Origin: Microbacterium azadirachtae
GTDB taxonomy: Bacteria; Actinomycetota; Actinomycetes; Actinomycetales; Microbacteriaceae
Direction of reading: 5' to 3'
NCBI RefSeq assembly: GCF_000956505.1
Contig: NZ_JYIX01000034.1
Location: forward strand, 62,001-126,000
Length of the DNA: 64,000 nt
Below the pieces are notes generated by a model. It was not told the DNA's origin. It did not search any database and saw nothing but the letters and a program-made list of their open reading frames with translations. Each line of letters opens with the position of its first letter. Position 1 is the first letter of the stretch. The translations under genes and the position numbers were made by a program. Shown one piece after another: positions 44,098-54,250 of the stretch.

Positions 44098-45044
44098 CTG
44101 CTCAGCTCGATCCGTCGGTCCGCGCGTGCGACCACGAGGTCGGCGAGGAGGTTGCCCAGCACGGTGAGCGCGCCACCGATGAGCGTGTACGCCAGCAGCA
44201 CCGGATAGTCCTCGCGGTGCAGGCTGTTCAGGAACAGGAGGCCGAGCCCGGGGTAGTTGAACACCGACTCGACGATGAGGTTGCCCGCCAGCAGCGTGGG
44301 GATCATGACGCCGACGAGCGTGATGAGCGGGATGCAGGCATTGCGCAGTAGGTGCCGCATCAGCACGACCCGCTCCGGGGCTCCCTTGGCGCGGGCGACC
44401 TTGATGTAGTCCATGCCGAGCTGCTCGAGCGCCGCGGAGCGCTGGTACTGCGAGAAGACGACCACGTTCGTGAGGGCGAGCGTGATCAGCGGCAGAGCCA
44501 TCGCGCGCGGATCCGTGAACACGACCCAGGGCGAGGTGGATTGCGAGGCCTCCGCGGGGAAGAGCGGCACGAGCTGGCTGAGTAGCGCGATCAGCAGGAG
44601 CGCGACGAGAAAAGACGGCGTCGCATAGAGCAGGTAGGCGATGCCGGTGGCTGCGCGGTCGACGACGGTGTTCCGCCGGACCGCTTGCAGGATGCCGAGC
44701 GGGATCGCGATGAGCAACGCGATCACGAGGCCGGACAGCGAGAGCACGGCGCTGCGTCCGGCGTTCTGTGCGAACAGTACCGAAACCTCCTCGTTCAGCT
44801 TGTAGGAGCGCCCGAGGTCGCCGTGCAGCAACTGCACGACGTAGTCGACGTACTGCGCGAAGAGCGGGCGATCGAAGCCGTTCTCGCGGTTGAACGCCTC
44901 GACCGCGGCCGCCGAGGCCTGCGGCCCGAGCACGACCCGACCAGGACTGTCGGAGATGAGATGCAGCATCACGAAGATCACGATCGAGATGCCGATCAGC
45001 ACGAGCAGCGAGATCAGGATCCGCCGCAGCAGGTAGGAGATCAT
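44094..45044 (-). CDS. oligopeptide ABC permease, OppB/DppB type
   Basis: 316 aa, six helices. The N-terminal LLRRILISLLVLIGISIVIF helix and the DYIKVARAKGAPERVVLMRH EAA-loop identify a DppB-like permease. HGDLGRSY and the YLLYATPSFLVALLLIALLS segment also fit. It overlaps both the double ATPase gene upstream and the OppC-type gene downstream by 4 bases. Confidence 0.94.
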   Translation of the reverse strand: MISYLLRRILISLLVLIGISIVIFVMLHLISDSPGRVVLGPQASAAAVEAFNRENGFDRPLFAQYVDYVVQLLHGDLGRSYKLNEEVSVLFAQNAGRSAVLSLSGLVIALLIAIPLGILQAVRRNTVVDRAATGIAYLLYATPSFLVALLLIALLSQLVPLFPAEASQSTSPWVVFTDPRAMALPLITLALTNVVVFSQYQRSAALEQLGMDYIKVARAKGAPERVVLMRHLLRNACIPLITLVGVMIPTLLAGNLIVESVFNYPGLGLLFLNSLHREDYPVLLAYTLIGGALTVLGNLLADLVVARADRRIELSR

Positions 45045-47098
45045 GCCGTCGCCTCCGTCTCGGTCCGGTCCGCATCCGCGGTCTGGACACCGACCTTCTC
45101 CGCGGTCTTCGGCTGCAGCGGGAAGTGGCAGGCGACGTCGTGACCGGTGCCGACAGCCTCCAGCGTCGGCTCCACCGTCGCGCACAGCTCGGTCGCGAGC
45201 GGGCATCGCGTCCGGAACCGGCAGCCGCTGGGAGGATCCAGCGGACTGGGCAGCTCCCCGCGCACGCGCTCGGCACCGGCCGGCGCCGGAGCATCCGGAT
45301 CCGCGATCGGCACCGCCGCGAGCAGACCGGCCGTGTACGGGTGCGCGGGCCGCTCGTAGACGTCGTCGGTCGCGCCGACCTCGACGATCTTGCCGAGGTA
45401 CATCACCCCGACCCGGTCGGAGAGGTAGCGGATGACCGCGAGGTCGTGCGAGATCACGACGCTGCTCAGCCCGCGTTCGCGCTGCTGGGCGCGCATGAGG
45501 TTGAGCACCTGCGAGCGGATCGAGACGTCCAGGGCGCTCACCGGCTCATCGGCGACGAGGACGTCGGGGTCGAGCGCGAGAGCCCTGGCGAGGCCGATGC
45601 GCTGACGCTGCCCGCCGGAGAGCTCGTGCGGATACCGCTCAAGGATGGACGGGCCGAGACCGACGCTGTCGAGCAGCGCGATCGCGCGCTCGGTGCGCTC
45701 GGCCGGGGTGCCGACGCCCTGGATCGCGAGGGGCTCGCGCAGGATCGTGCCGATCGTCATCTTCGGGTCGAGGGCGGCGCCGGAGTCCTGGAACATCATC
45801 TGCAGCTTCGCCCTGCGGGCGCCGAGCTCGCGCCGCCGCACACCGGAGACCTTCGCCCCTTCGAGACGCACCTCACCGGCGGTGGGCCGATCCATGGCGA
45901 CGAGCATGCGCCCGAGCGACGACTTGCCGCATCCGGACTCCCCGACGAGGCCGAGAGTCTCCCCCGCCCGCACCGCGAAGCTCACCCTGGAGACCGCCTT
46001 CACGGTGCGCCGTCGCCCCTTCGGCGCCCAGCCCGAGACGGGATGCTCCTGCACGAGATCGACGACCTCGAGCCGGGGCTCCGCCGATGCCGGCACGGCG
46101 TGCGCGAGCGGAAGCGCGCGCCGCTGGGCCACCGCCGTCGCCCCCATGACAGGGTTCCAGCACGCGAAGACATGCCCGCCGTCGCCCTCGAGCGGCGGAC
46201 GCTCGGTCCGGCAGCGCTCCGTGGCGGCCGCGCAGCGCGGCGCGAACCGGCATCCCGGAACCATCTCGGCGGGATCCGGCGGGGAGCCGGGGATCGAGAA
46301 CAGCTCGAGACCGCGGTCCTGGGCGAGCGACGGGATCGAGTCGAGCAGCGCGCGGGTGTAGCGATGCCTCGTGCTCCTGAAGAGGGAACGGGTCGGTCCG
46401 GTCTCCACGAGTCGTCCGGCGTACATGACGCCGACCCGGTCGGCGTGCCGGGCCACCACGCCCATGTCGTGCGTGACAAGGATCATCGCCATGCCGAGCT
46501 GCTCCTTGAGCCGGCCGAGCAGCTCCAGGATCTCCGCCTGGATCGTCACGTCGAGAGCGGTCGTCGGCTCGTCGGCGATCAGCAGATCGGGCTCCGCGAT
46601 GAGCGCCATCGCGATCATCACGCGCTGACGCATGCCGCCGGAGAGCTGGTGCGGATAGTCGCGCATGCGCTCGGACGGACGCGGGATGCCGACGAGCGCG
46701 AGCATCTCCTCGGCCCGGCGCAGCGCCTCCGATCTGCGCGCGAGGCCGTGCAGCAGCAGCGGCTCAGCGACCTGGTCGCCCACGCGCTGGGTGGGGTTCA
46801 GCGCCGTCAGCGAGTCCTGGAACACCATCGAGATCCGGCGTCCGCGCAGCGCCCGGTACGCGTGCGGATCCATCCCTGCGAGTTCCTCGCCGTCGAAGCG
46901 GATGGAGCCGCTCGTGATCGTGGATCCGCTCGGCAGCATCCCCATGATCGACAGGCCTGTCATCGATTTGCCGGATCCGGTCTCACCGACGATGCCGAGG
47001 GTCTCGCCGCGGGCGAGGTCGAGGTCGACGCCGGTGATCGGACGCACGGTCCGTTCTCCCGTGCGGATCTCGACCGAGAGGTCTCGAATCGTCAGCAT
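45041..47098 (-). CDS. fused OppD-OppF ATPase
   Basis: 685 aa containing two complete ABC ATPase domains in one chain. The first has [20 protein letters not shown] and [10 protein letters not shown]; the second has [21 protein letters not shown] and [10 protein letters not shown]. Each is followed by an oligopeptide-type C-terminal cysteine motif ([31 protein letters not shown]) that may hold an iron-sulfur cluster. It energises the OppB/OppC-type importer. The ATG at 47098 follows AGGGAG; the open frame extends farther but is not supported. Confidence 0.94.
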   Translation of the reverse strand: MLTIRDLSVEIRTGERTVRPITGVDLDLARGETLGIVGETGSGKSMTGLSIMGMLPSGSTITSGSIRFDGEELAGMDPHAYRALRGRRISMVFQDSLTALNPTQRVGDQVAEPLLLHGLARRSEALRRAEEMLALVGIPRPSERMRDYPHQLSGGMRQRVMIAMALIAEPDLLIADEPTTALDVTIQAEILELLGRLKEQLGMAMILVTHDMGVVARHADRVGVMYAGRLVETGPTRSLFRSTRHRYTRALLDSIPSLAQDRGLELFSIPGSPPDPAEMVPGCRFAPRCAAATERCRTERPPLEGDGGHVFACWNPVMGATAVAQRRALPLAHAVPASAEPRLEVVDLVQEHPVSGWAPKGRRRTVKAVSRVSFAVRAGETLGLVGESGCGKSSLGRMLVAMDRPTAGEVRLEGAKVSGVRRRELGARRAKLQMMFQDSGAALDPKMTIGTILREPLAIQGVGTPAERTERAIALLDSVGLGPSILERYPHELSGGQRQRIGLARALALDPDVLVADEPVSALDVSIRSQVLNLMRAQQRERGLSSVVISHDLAVIRYLSDRVGVMYLGKIVEVGATDDVYERPAHPYTAGLLAAVPIADPDAPAPAGAERVRGELPSPLDPPSGCRFRTRCPLATELCATVEPTLEAVGTGHDVACHFPLQPKTAEKVGVQTADADRTETEATA

Positions 47099-47247
47099 TG
47101 CGCGCTCCCTTGCGCCCGCCGCTCCACGCGACCGGCCCTGTTCTTCCATGATCCTGCGACACCGCGGTCGCGCCCGGTTCGTCCGCTCGATCGAACGGAG
47201 CATTCCCCCTTCGTCCTCTGGGACGATTCGCGCCGCCCGGAGCAGCC

Positions 47248-48300
47248 TCAGCGGACCGAGGGCCGTCCGAGCTGCCCTCGGAACAGCCGCTGCAGGTTGC
47301 CGCCGAGCACGCCGAGGACATCGGCCTCGGCCCACCCTCGGCGCAGCAGCGCCTCGGTGACGAGAGGCAGGCCCTCCGGCCCCTCGAGCCCGGGAAGGTA
47401 CACGTCGGCGGGGACGCCCTGCACCTCGGTGACCACGCAGCACGGCGGCGTGGTCTCGCCGATGACCTCCCGCACGAAGTCCGGTCCGAGGCCCACGTGC
47501 TCGCTCCCCGCAATCGCCGCGATGTGCTCGAGATGATCCACGAGCCGGTCGATCGTGGCGGGCTCGTCGTCCAGGAACGGCGCGAAGAAGTTCGCGCAGA
47601 TCACGCCGCCGCCCGCGGCGATCGCGGCGAGGTGCTCGTCCGAGAGATTGCGATGGTGGTCGCGCAGCGCCCGCGCCGAGGAGTGCGTCGCGATGACGGG
47701 GCGCGCCGCGATCTCCAGCACGTGCGAGACGCCCGCGGCGCCGAGGTGGCTGAGGTCGACGAGCATGCCGACTCGCTCCATCTCGCGCACCGCCGCGATG
47801 CCGGCGCCGGTGAGCCGGCTGCGGGCGGCATCCTCGCCGGACCCGTCCGCGAAGGCGCCGCGGCCGAAATGGGTCAGTGAGCCGACGCGCACGCCGAGGC
47901 GGTGCATGGTCGTGATCAGCTCGACGTCGGCGTCGAGACCCGGCATGCCCTCGAGCGCCAGCACGAGGGCGATGCGCCCGTCCGCGATCGTCCGGTCGAT
48001 ATCCTCACCGGTGCGGCACAGTGCGACGCGTCCGGCATTCTCCTCGGCGAGACGATGCGCGGCCTCGATCATGAGCAGGGTGCGCCGCAGGGCGGCCTCT
48101 GGGCGGTACGGATCCTCGATGAACACCGGGAGCACCTGCAGGTCCACCCCGCCCGCCTCGAGCTGCGGCATCCAGCGCTCCCGGAAGAAGCTCCCCCAGC
48201 GCTCGGGCGGGCGCGCCACGACCGCGCAGAGCAAGTCGTTGTGGGCGTCCGCGACCACGGCACGGCGATGCAGCGCTCCCGCGAAGGACAGCGCGGTCAT
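47248..48300 (-). CDS. membrane dipeptidase (M19 family)
   Basis: 350 aa renal-dipeptidase-type zinc enzyme. DAHNDL (H20, D22), LALEGMPGL (bridging Glu), DLSHLG and THSSARAL (His) are the metal and substrate motifs, and GLGPDFV near 280 is the C-terminal conserved Asp. The family prefers dipeptides and often accepts a D-residue at the C-terminus. There is no signal peptide, so it acts on imported dipeptides. It overlaps the upstream serine hydrolase (ATGA). Confidence 0.93.
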   Translation of the reverse strand: MTALSFAGALHRRAVVADAHNDLLCAVVARPPERWGSFFRERWMPQLEAGGVDLQVLPVFIEDPYRPEAALRRTLLMIEAAHRLAEENAGRVALCRTGEDIDRTIADGRIALVLALEGMPGLDADVELITTMHRLGVRVGSLTHFGRGAFADGSGEDAARSRLTGAGIAAVREMERVGMLVDLSHLGAAGVSHVLEIAARPVIATHSSARALRDHHRNLSDEHLAAIAAGGGVICANFFAPFLDDEPATIDRLVDHLEHIAAIAGSEHVGLGPDFVREVIGETTPPCCVVTEVQGVPADVYLPGLEGPEGLPLVTEALLRRGWAEADVLGVLGGNLQRLFRGQLGRPSVR

Positions 48301-49676
48301 GAGTCCACCCGCCGATCCGCCCTGCCGGTATGCAGGAACAGCGCCCTGCCCGTGCCGTCGTCGCCGAGGAAGGCGACCGGCTGGCGGACCCCGCCCTCCG
48401 CCTCGACGGGGAGCAGCACGTCGCCACGCCAGCCGACGAGCTCGGTCCGGAACGGCAGGTCGCCGAGATCGGCGACGACGCCGTGCGGGACGCGGTCGAG
48501 CCAGACCCGCCCCTCCGCGGTCCGGCTGATCGTGGTCAGGGCCGTGCTCGAGGCGTAGCGGCCGACGAAGCGGTCGGCGTGCGCGGGCGGGGAGCCGGCC
48601 GGGGCCGGGGCGGGTGCCGCAGCGATCCCGGCGAACTGCTCCAGCACGGCGTCGACGAGCGCCGTGAAGATCGGATGCGGTTCCCCGCCGTTCGCGAGAA
48701 CCGCGACGGCCACACCCTGCTCCGGCAGCACTCGCAGGCTCGCGGACTGACCGATCGTGTTGCCGTCGTGGCCCGGGATCGTGCGCCCCTCGCGGGCGAA
48801 CAGCTCCCAGCCGAGACCCCAGGCGGCGCCCTGGTCGATGTCGGGAAGCACGATCTGCGATGTGCGCATCGCCTCGACCGTCGCACGGGAGAGCAGGCGG
48901 GAGCCGTCGGAAGCGAGCCCGCCCGCGAGATGGAGGCGGGCGAACGCGAGCAGATCACCCGCACTCATCGCCAACCGCGATCCCGCAGGCCCTCCTGCCC
49001 GCTCCATGGCCCACACGGTCGTCGGCGCGAACTCGCCGTCGTCCTGCCGGAGATGGCCGACGGCCGCGCGGTGCAGGATCGCCTCCGACGCGTCCACGGC
49101 GGCGTGCCGCAGCCCGAGCCGGTTCAGCAGTCGCTCGCGCAGCACCCTCTCGTACGGAGCCCCGCGGAGCACCTCGACGATGCGGCCGAGGGTCGAGAAC
49201 CCTGCGTTGTTGTAGGAGAACATCTCGCCGGGGGCGAAGAGCTGCGGCGTCTCGGCGAGGACCCCGAGGTACCGCGCCAGGGCATCGTCCCCCTCGCCGG
49301 TGTCGACGAAGACATCGCCCTCGAAGCCGGCGGTGTGGCTGAGCAGGTGCCGTGGCGTGATCGCGGCGGAGGACTCCTCATCGGCGACGCGGAAGTCGGG
49401 GAGCACGTGCCGCACCGGCGCGTCCAGGTCGAGCAGGCCCTCCTCGACGAGTTGCATGACCAGCGTCGCGGTGAAGACCTTGGTGATGGACCCGATCTGG
49501 AAGATGGATCCGGTGTCCGCCGCGACGTCGGTGCCGCGATGGAGGACCCCCGCGGCGTAGGCGAACGTCTCGTCGCCGACGCCGATCGCGAGCGAGACGG
49601 CCGGCACACGGTGCCTCGCCATCAGCGCGGGGATGTGCTCCTGGACCCAGGCCTGGACGGTGGCGAGCTGCGGCAT
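48297..49676 (-). CDS. class C beta-lactamase-related serine hydrolase
   Basis: 459 aa. The active-site serine is S63 in SITK (SxxK), with YNN as the second motif (SYNNAG) and GHDGNTIG replacing KTG. This pattern matches the DD-peptidase/D-aminopeptidase-like esterase group (beta-lactamase superfamily, S12) rather than a true AmpC. About 100 C-terminal residues form an extra beta domain. No signal peptide is visible. A GAGGAGGA ribosome site precedes the ATG. As first gene of the leftward operon it may release D-amino acids from peptides. Confidence 0.85.
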   Translation of the reverse strand: MPQLATVQAWVQEHIPALMARHRVPAVSLAIGVGDETFAYAAGVLHRGTDVAADTGSIFQIGSITKVFTATLVMQLVEEGLLDLDAPVRHVLPDFRVADEESSAAITPRHLLSHTAGFEGDVFVDTGEGDDALARYLGVLAETPQLFAPGEMFSYNNAGFSTLGRIVEVLRGAPYERVLRERLLNRLGLRHAAVDASEAILHRAAVGHLRQDDGEFAPTTVWAMERAGGPAGSRLAMSAGDLLAFARLHLAGGLASDGSRLLSRATVEAMRTSQIVLPDIDQGAAWGLGWELFAREGRTIPGHDGNTIGQSASLRVLPEQGVAVAVLANGGEPHPIFTALVDAVLEQFAGIAAAPAPAPAGSPPAHADRFVGRYASSTALTTISRTAEGRVWLDRVPHGVVADLGDLPFRTELVGWRGDVLLPVEAEGGVRQPVAFLGDDGTGRALFLHTGRADRRVDS

Positions 49677-49784
49677 GGTCCTCCTCGACGTCGACTCACC
49701 TCGAGGCTAGAGCGCGGCCCGGCCGTCCGATTCGTCGATCGGCACCAGTCCGATGCGCTCGGATGGTGCGGGTCGCCAGACCGC

Positions 49785-50291
49785 TCACGCGGCGATCGCG
49801 TGCGCGGCCTCCCGGTCCAGCAGGCGGCGCTTGACGTCCTCGCCCCAGGCGAAGCCACCCAGGGTGCCGTCGACGCGCAGCACGCGATGGCAGGGCACGA
49901 ACAGGGCCGGTGCGTTGCGCGCACAGATCGAGGCGGCGGGGCGCACGGCGCCGGGCTTGCCGAGGGCGACGGCGAACTCGGTGTAGGTGAGCGGCTCGCC
50001 GGGGGTGATCCGACGGAGCGCCTCCCATCCGGCGCCCTGCATCTCGGTGCCGAACTGGCGCACCTCGACCGCGTCGATCGCCGCGAGGTCGCCCGCGTAG
50101 TACGCGGCGACGGCGTCCGCCGCGGCGGTGGCGCCCTCGGCGACCTCCGCCGGACGGTTCTTCTCGGCGATGCGATGCAGGATCGCCTCGTGGTCGGTGG
50201 TCCATCCGGAAGCGAGCACGCGGTCCTGTTCGTCGGCGAGGATCGTGAACGGGCCGTCTGGGGTGTCGATGGTCTGGATGATGGCGGTCAT
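49785..50291 (-). CDS. ogt: O6-alkylguanine-DNA alkyltransferase
   Basis: 168 aa. The active cysteine is C134 in VPCHRVLR, preceded by the NAPALF motif and a winged HTH ([20 protein letters not shown]). It removes alkyl groups from guanine O6 in DNA by irreversible self-alkylation. It overlaps the upstream Ada-AlkA gene by 4 bases (ATGA), forming an alkylation-repair operon. Confidence 0.94.
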   Translation of the reverse strand: MTAIIQTIDTPDGPFTILADEQDRVLASGWTTDHEAILHRIAEKNRPAEVAEGATAAADAVAAYYAGDLAAIDAVEVRQFGTEMQGAGWEALRRITPGEPLTYTEFAVALGKPGAVRPAASICARNAPALFVPCHRVLRVDGTLGGFAWGEDVKRRLLDREAAHAIAA

Positions 50292-51850
50292 TTCGAGCCT
50301 TCCGTGATCGAGATGGTCTGAGTGGTCTTCGTGGTCTTCGTGGTCTTCGGAGTCTTCGTGGTCTTCGTCGTCTTCGCCGGGACCGCGCGCCAGAGGTGCG
50401 CGGTGAGGTAGCTGCGCCAGGGCGCCGTGCGCGCGGCCCACGCGTCCAGGGGCCCGGCCTCGGCGGGGAGCCCCGCGCCGCCGGCGCCCGCACGGGCGGC
50501 GACGTCGCCGGGCAGGAACACGTCGGGATCGCCGAGCACGCGCATCCGCACGTAGTCCGCCGTCCACGGCCCGATCCCCGGCATCGCCAGCAGCGCGGCG
50601 CGCTGCGCCTCGCCGTCGTCGCCGAGCGTCAGCCGCAGGGAGCCGTCGGCGAGGGCCGCCGCGGCACCGGTGACGGCCCTGATCCGCGCCGCGGGACCTC
50701 GCAGCACCTCGTGCCCGTGCTCGGCGATCGCTGCCATGGTGGGGAACAGGATCCCTTCCCCCTGGGCGTCGTCGACGGATCCGACCCGCTCCCCGAGTTC
50801 CTGCGCGAGCAGCGTCAATGCGGTGCGCGCCGCAGCGACCGTGATCTGCTGCCCGATCATCGCGCGGATGAGCATCTCGTGCGGATCCGCCGCTCCCGGC
50901 ACCCTGATGCCGGGGACACGGGCGACCAGCGGCGCGAGGTGCTCATGCGCGGAGAGCGCGGCGTCGACGGCCAGCGGATCCGCGTCGAGGTCGAACAGCC
51001 GCCGTGCGCGGGCGACGAGGGGCGCGAGATCGCCGAGCTGCGCCAGACGGGCGCGCAGGTGCAGGCGATCGGCGTCGTCGAGGCTCAGCTCGAACCAACC
51101 GGGCCCGCCGCCGAGCCGCAGGTGCCGTGAGAAGCGGCGCTCCCCCACCTCCTCGACGCCGGGAAGCGCCCGCGCGCGCATCCACGCGAACAGGCCCTCC
51201 GCGTCGAACGGCTTGCGATACGGCAGCAGCAGGTCGATCTCACCGGGCACCGCGGTCGCGGCGGCCAGCGCATCGCGGCCGTGTCGCCGGGCGCGCAGCT
51301 CGCCCGGCGCGAGGCCGAACACCTCCCGCACGGTGTCGTTGAACTGGCGCACGCTCGCGAATCCCGCGGAGAACGCGACGTCGGCGATCGGCAGGTCGGT
51401 GCCGACCAGGAGCATCCGGGCGGTGTGCGCACGGTGGGCGCGGGCGAGCGCGAGCGGTCCTGCTCCGAGCTCTCCTGCGAGCAGCCGGGTGAGGTGCCGG
51501 GAGGAGTATCCGAGTCGTGCAGCGAGTCCGGGAACGCCCTCGCGCTCGACGACGCCGTCCGCGATGAGGCGCATCGCACGCGCGGCGACGTCGCCCCGCA
51601 GATTCCACTCCGGAGAACCGGGGGCGGCCTCCGGCAGGCAGCGCTTGCAGGCGCGGTAGCCGGCCTCGTGCGCGGCGGCGCTGGTGGGGAAGAACGTGAC
51701 GTTCTCGGGCTTGGGGGTGCGGGCCGGGCAGCTCGGGCGGCAGTAGATCCCGGTCGAGTGCACGGCCGTGACGAACTGCCCGTCGAAGCGGGTGTCGCGC
51801 GCGTCGATCGCGCGGTACCGCTCGTCGAAGGTCATTCCGGGGAAGCTCAT
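50288..51850 (-). CDS. Ada-AlkA fusion: regulator and 3-methyladenine glycosylase
   Basis: 520 aa. The N-terminal Ada zinc domain carries the four cysteines in [13 protein letters not shown] and ACKRCLPE. An AraC-type HTH follows (about 85-190), then AlkA_N and an HhH-GPD glycosylase ([25 protein letters not shown]). Methylphosphotriester transfer to the first domain would switch on this operon while the last domain excises alkylated purines. CAGAGT (complement of 51857-51862) ends 6 bases before the ATG. The C-terminal tail is an odd Lys/Thr repeat. Confidence 0.93.
   Translation of the reverse strand: MSFPGMTFDERYRAIDARDTRFDGQFVTAVHSTGIYCRPSCPARTPKPENVTFFPTSAAAHEAGYRACKRCLPEAAPGSPEWNLRGDVAARAMRLIADGVVEREGVPGLAARLGYSSRHLTRLLAGELGAGPLALARAHRAHTARMLLVGTDLPIADVAFSAGFASVRQFNDTVREVFGLAPGELRARRHGRDALAAATAVPGEIDLLLPYRKPFDAEGLFAWMRARALPGVEEVGERRFSRHLRLGGGPGWFELSLDDADRLHLRARLAQLGDLAPLVARARRLFDLDADPLAVDAALSAHEHLAPLVARVPGIRVPGAADPHEMLIRAMIGQQITVAAARTALTLLAQELGERVGSVDDAQGEGILFPTMAAIAEHGHEVLRGPAARIRAVTGAAAALADGSLRLTLGDDGEAQRAALLAMPGIGPWTADYVRMRVLGDPDVFLPGDVAARAGAGGAGLPAEAGPLDAWAARTAPWRSYLTAHLWRAVPAKTTKTTKTPKTTKTTKTTQTISITEGSK
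50322..50377. repeat. 9-bp microsatellite-like run in ada-alkA
   Basis: Successive GTGGTCTTC and related units encode the Lys-Thr-Thr tail ([20 protein letters not shown]) at the end of the Ada-AlkA protein. The run has about six units and would be prone to slippage. Confidence 0.85.
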
Positions 51851-51954
51851 GCCCCCACTCTGGCACGTCCGAAACCCGCAGGCTCGCGGAAATCGGACAC
51901 GACAGTGTGCGCCCGTTCCGGGCCGCGCTCACGCAGCGCGACCCGGAGGACGGC

Positions 51955-53562
51955 TCAGTGGAAGAAGTGGCGCTCGCCCGTGAAGAACATCGTCACGCCG
52001 GCCTTGCGGGCGGCGTCCACGACCTCCTCGTCCCGGACGGATCCGCCCGGCTGCACGATCGCGGTGACGCCCGCGTCGATGAGCACCTGAGCGCCGTCGG
52101 CGAACGGGAAGAACGCATCGGAGGCGGCGACGGATCCGGCTGCGCGGTCGCCGGCGCGCTCGACCGCGAGGCGGCACGAGTCGACGCGATTGACCTGGCC
52201 CATGCCGACGCCGACTGTGGCGTTGCCCTTGGACAGCACGATCGCGTTCGACTTCACGGCGCGGCATGCCTTCCAGGCGAAGATGAGGTTCTCCATCTCG
52301 AGGTCGTCGGGGCGCTCGCCCGAGACGAGCTCCCAGTTCTTGGCGACCGAGACGATGTCGTCGGGGAACCGGTCCGCGTCCTGCAGCAGCAGGCCGCCGG
52401 AGACGAGGCGCACGTCCATCTGCTCCTGCTGCCAGTCGTCCGGCAGCTGCAGCAGGCGCAGGTTCTTCTTCGCCTTGAACACCTCGAGCGCCGCCGGCTC
52501 GAAGGCCGGGGCGACGATGACCTCGGTGAAGATGTCCTTGAGGTTCTCCGCCATCTTCAGCGTCACGGTGCCGTTCGCGGCGATCACACCGCCGTAGGCC
52601 GAGACGGGGTCGCACTCGTGCGCGCGCAGGTGCGCGCTGGCGATCGGATCCAGGGCGTTGGGCGCGGTCGTCGCGATGCCGCACGGGTTGGCGTGCTTGA
52701 TGATCGCGACCGCCGGGTGGACCATGTCGTACGCCGCACGCAGGGCCGCATCGGCGTCGACGTAGTTGTTGTACGACATCTCCTTGCCCTGGAGCTGCGT
52801 GGCCTGGGCGATGCCGTGCCCGCCCGCGCGCATGTAGATCGCGGCGCGCTGGTGCGAGTTCTCGCCGTAGCGCAGCGTGGCGAGACGTTCCGCGTTGATC
52901 GTGAGGTGCTCCGGCAGCTCGCTGTCGCTCGACAGCGTGCCGTCGGAGAACCACTGCGCCACGGCCGTGTCGTAGGCGGCGGTGTGCGCAAAGGCGCGGG
53001 CCGCGAGCTCGCGACGCTGGGCGAGCGTGGTGCCGCCCTCGTCGAGCGAGCGGACGAGCGACGGATACGACTCTGGCGACACGACGATCGCGACGTTGGC
53101 GTGGTTCTTCGCGGCGGCGCGCACCATGGCGGGGCCGCCGATGTCGATCTGCTCGACCACATCGTCGCCGACCGCGCCGGAGGCGACGGTCTGCACGAAC
53201 GGGTAGAGGTTCACCACGACGAGCTCGAACGGGCTGATCCCCCGCTCCGCGAGCTGACGCTCGTGGTCCTCGAGGCGCAGGTCGGCCAGCAGGCCGCCGT
53301 GGATCGCCGGGTGCAGCGTCTTCACGCGCCCGTCCAGCATCTCGGGGACGCCGGTGACGGCCGCGACGTCGGTGACCGCGAGGCCCGCGTCCCGGATGGC
53401 CTGCGCGGTGGATCCGGTCGACACGATCTCGACGCCGTTGTCGGCGAGCGACTGCGCGAGCGGCACGAGGCCGGTCTTGTCGCTGACGGACACCAGGGCG
53501 CGGCGGATGCGCACAGCGTCGCGGGGGCGGTAGAGGGACGGATCGTGGGCAGGACCGGCCAT
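51955..53562 (-). CDS. purH: AICAR transformylase/IMP cyclohydrolase
   Basis: 535 aa bifunctional enzyme for the last two steps of IMP synthesis. The N-terminal MGS-like cyclohydrolase domain has [37 protein letters not shown] and [15 protein letters not shown]. The C-terminal transformylase domain has NPCGIA, AYGGVIA and KSNAIVL. Its substrate ZMP is the ligand family of the riboswitch upstream of glyA. The ATG follows GGAAGG. It lies 33 bp after purN on the same strand. Confidence 0.97.
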   Translation of the reverse strand: MAGPAHDPSLYRPRDAVRIRRALVSVSDKTGLVPLAQSLADNGVEIVSTGSTAQAIRDAGLAVTDVAAVTGVPEMLDGRVKTLHPAIHGGLLADLRLEDHERQLAERGISPFELVVVNLYPFVQTVASGAVGDDVVEQIDIGGPAMVRAAAKNHANVAIVVSPESYPSLVRSLDEGGTTLAQRRELAARAFAHTAAYDTAVAQWFSDGTLSSDSELPEHLTINAERLATLRYGENSHQRAAIYMRAGGHGIAQATQLQGKEMSYNNYVDADAALRAAYDMVHPAVAIIKHANPCGIATTAPNALDPIASAHLRAHECDPVSAYGGVIAANGTVTLKMAENLKDIFTEVIVAPAFEPAALEVFKAKKNLRLLQLPDDWQQEQMDVRLVSGGLLLQDADRFPDDIVSVAKNWELVSGERPDDLEMENLIFAWKACRAVKSNAIVLSKGNATVGVGMGQVNRVDSCRLAVERAGDRAAGSVAASDAFFPFADGAQVLIDAGVTAIVQPGGSVRDEEVVDAARKAGVTMFFTGERHFFH

Positions 53563-53595
53563 CGGGTTTCCTTCCGGGTAGGCGTCAGTTTCTCG

Positions 53596-54216
53596 TCAGC
53601 GGCCAGCGGCCGAGGGGGATCCGAGATCGTGGGGGCGGGCGCCGAGTTCGAGGGATCCCTCGGCGATGCGGCGGACGACGTCGATCAGCAGACGCCGCTC
53701 GACGGGCTTGATGCGCTCGTGCAGGGAGGACTCGGTGTCCCCCTGCTGCACCGGCACGCGCTCCTGCGCGAGGATCGGTCCGCTGTCGACGCCGTCGTCG
53801 ACCACGATCACGCTGGCCCCGGTCTCGCTCGCGCCGGCCGCGAGCGCGTCGCGCACGCCGTGCGCTCCGGGGAACTCGGGCAGGAAGGCCGGGTGCGTGT
53901 TGATGATGTTCGGAGCCCAGGCGGCCACGACGTCGCGCGGCAGCAGGCGCATGAGCCCGCTCAGCACGATGAGGTCCGGTCGCCAGACCTTCAACTGCGC
54001 GTCGAGCTCCGCGCCCCACGCCTCGCGGCTCTCGAAGGCCTCCCAGGGGACGACGAAGGAGGGGATCCCGAAGGCCTCGGCGTGCGCGAGCCCGTCGGCT
54101 TCGCGATCGGCCCCGATCACGATGATGCGCGCCGGGAATCCGGGGTCGGCGGCCGCGTCGAGGAGGGCACGAAGATTCGAGCCGGTGCCCGAGATGAGTA
54201 CGGCGACCGTCAGCAC
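53596..54216 (-). CDS. purN: phosphoribosylglycinamide formyltransferase
   Basis: 206 aa folate-dependent GAR transformylase. [16 protein letters not shown] is the phosphate loop, with [17 protein letters not shown] (catalytic N and H) and [12 protein letters not shown] (Asp). A GTG start at 54216 lies 6 bases after TAGACT (complement of 54223-54228), so translation is probably leaderless. It uses 10-formyl-THF made by FolD, also encoded in this window. Confidence 0.96.
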   Translation of the reverse strand: MLTVAVLISGTGSNLRALLDAAADPGFPARIIVIGADREADGLAHAEAFGIPSFVVPWEAFESREAWGAELDAQLKVWRPDLIVLSGLMRLLPRDVVAAWAPNIINTHPAFLPEFPGAHGVRDALAAGASETGASVIVVDDGVDSGPILAQERVPVQQGDTESSLHERIKPVERRLLIDVVRRIAEGSLELGARPHDLGSPSAAGR

Positions 54217-54250
54217 CCAGACAGTCTAGCCGGGAGGCCCCGGCCGCCGA

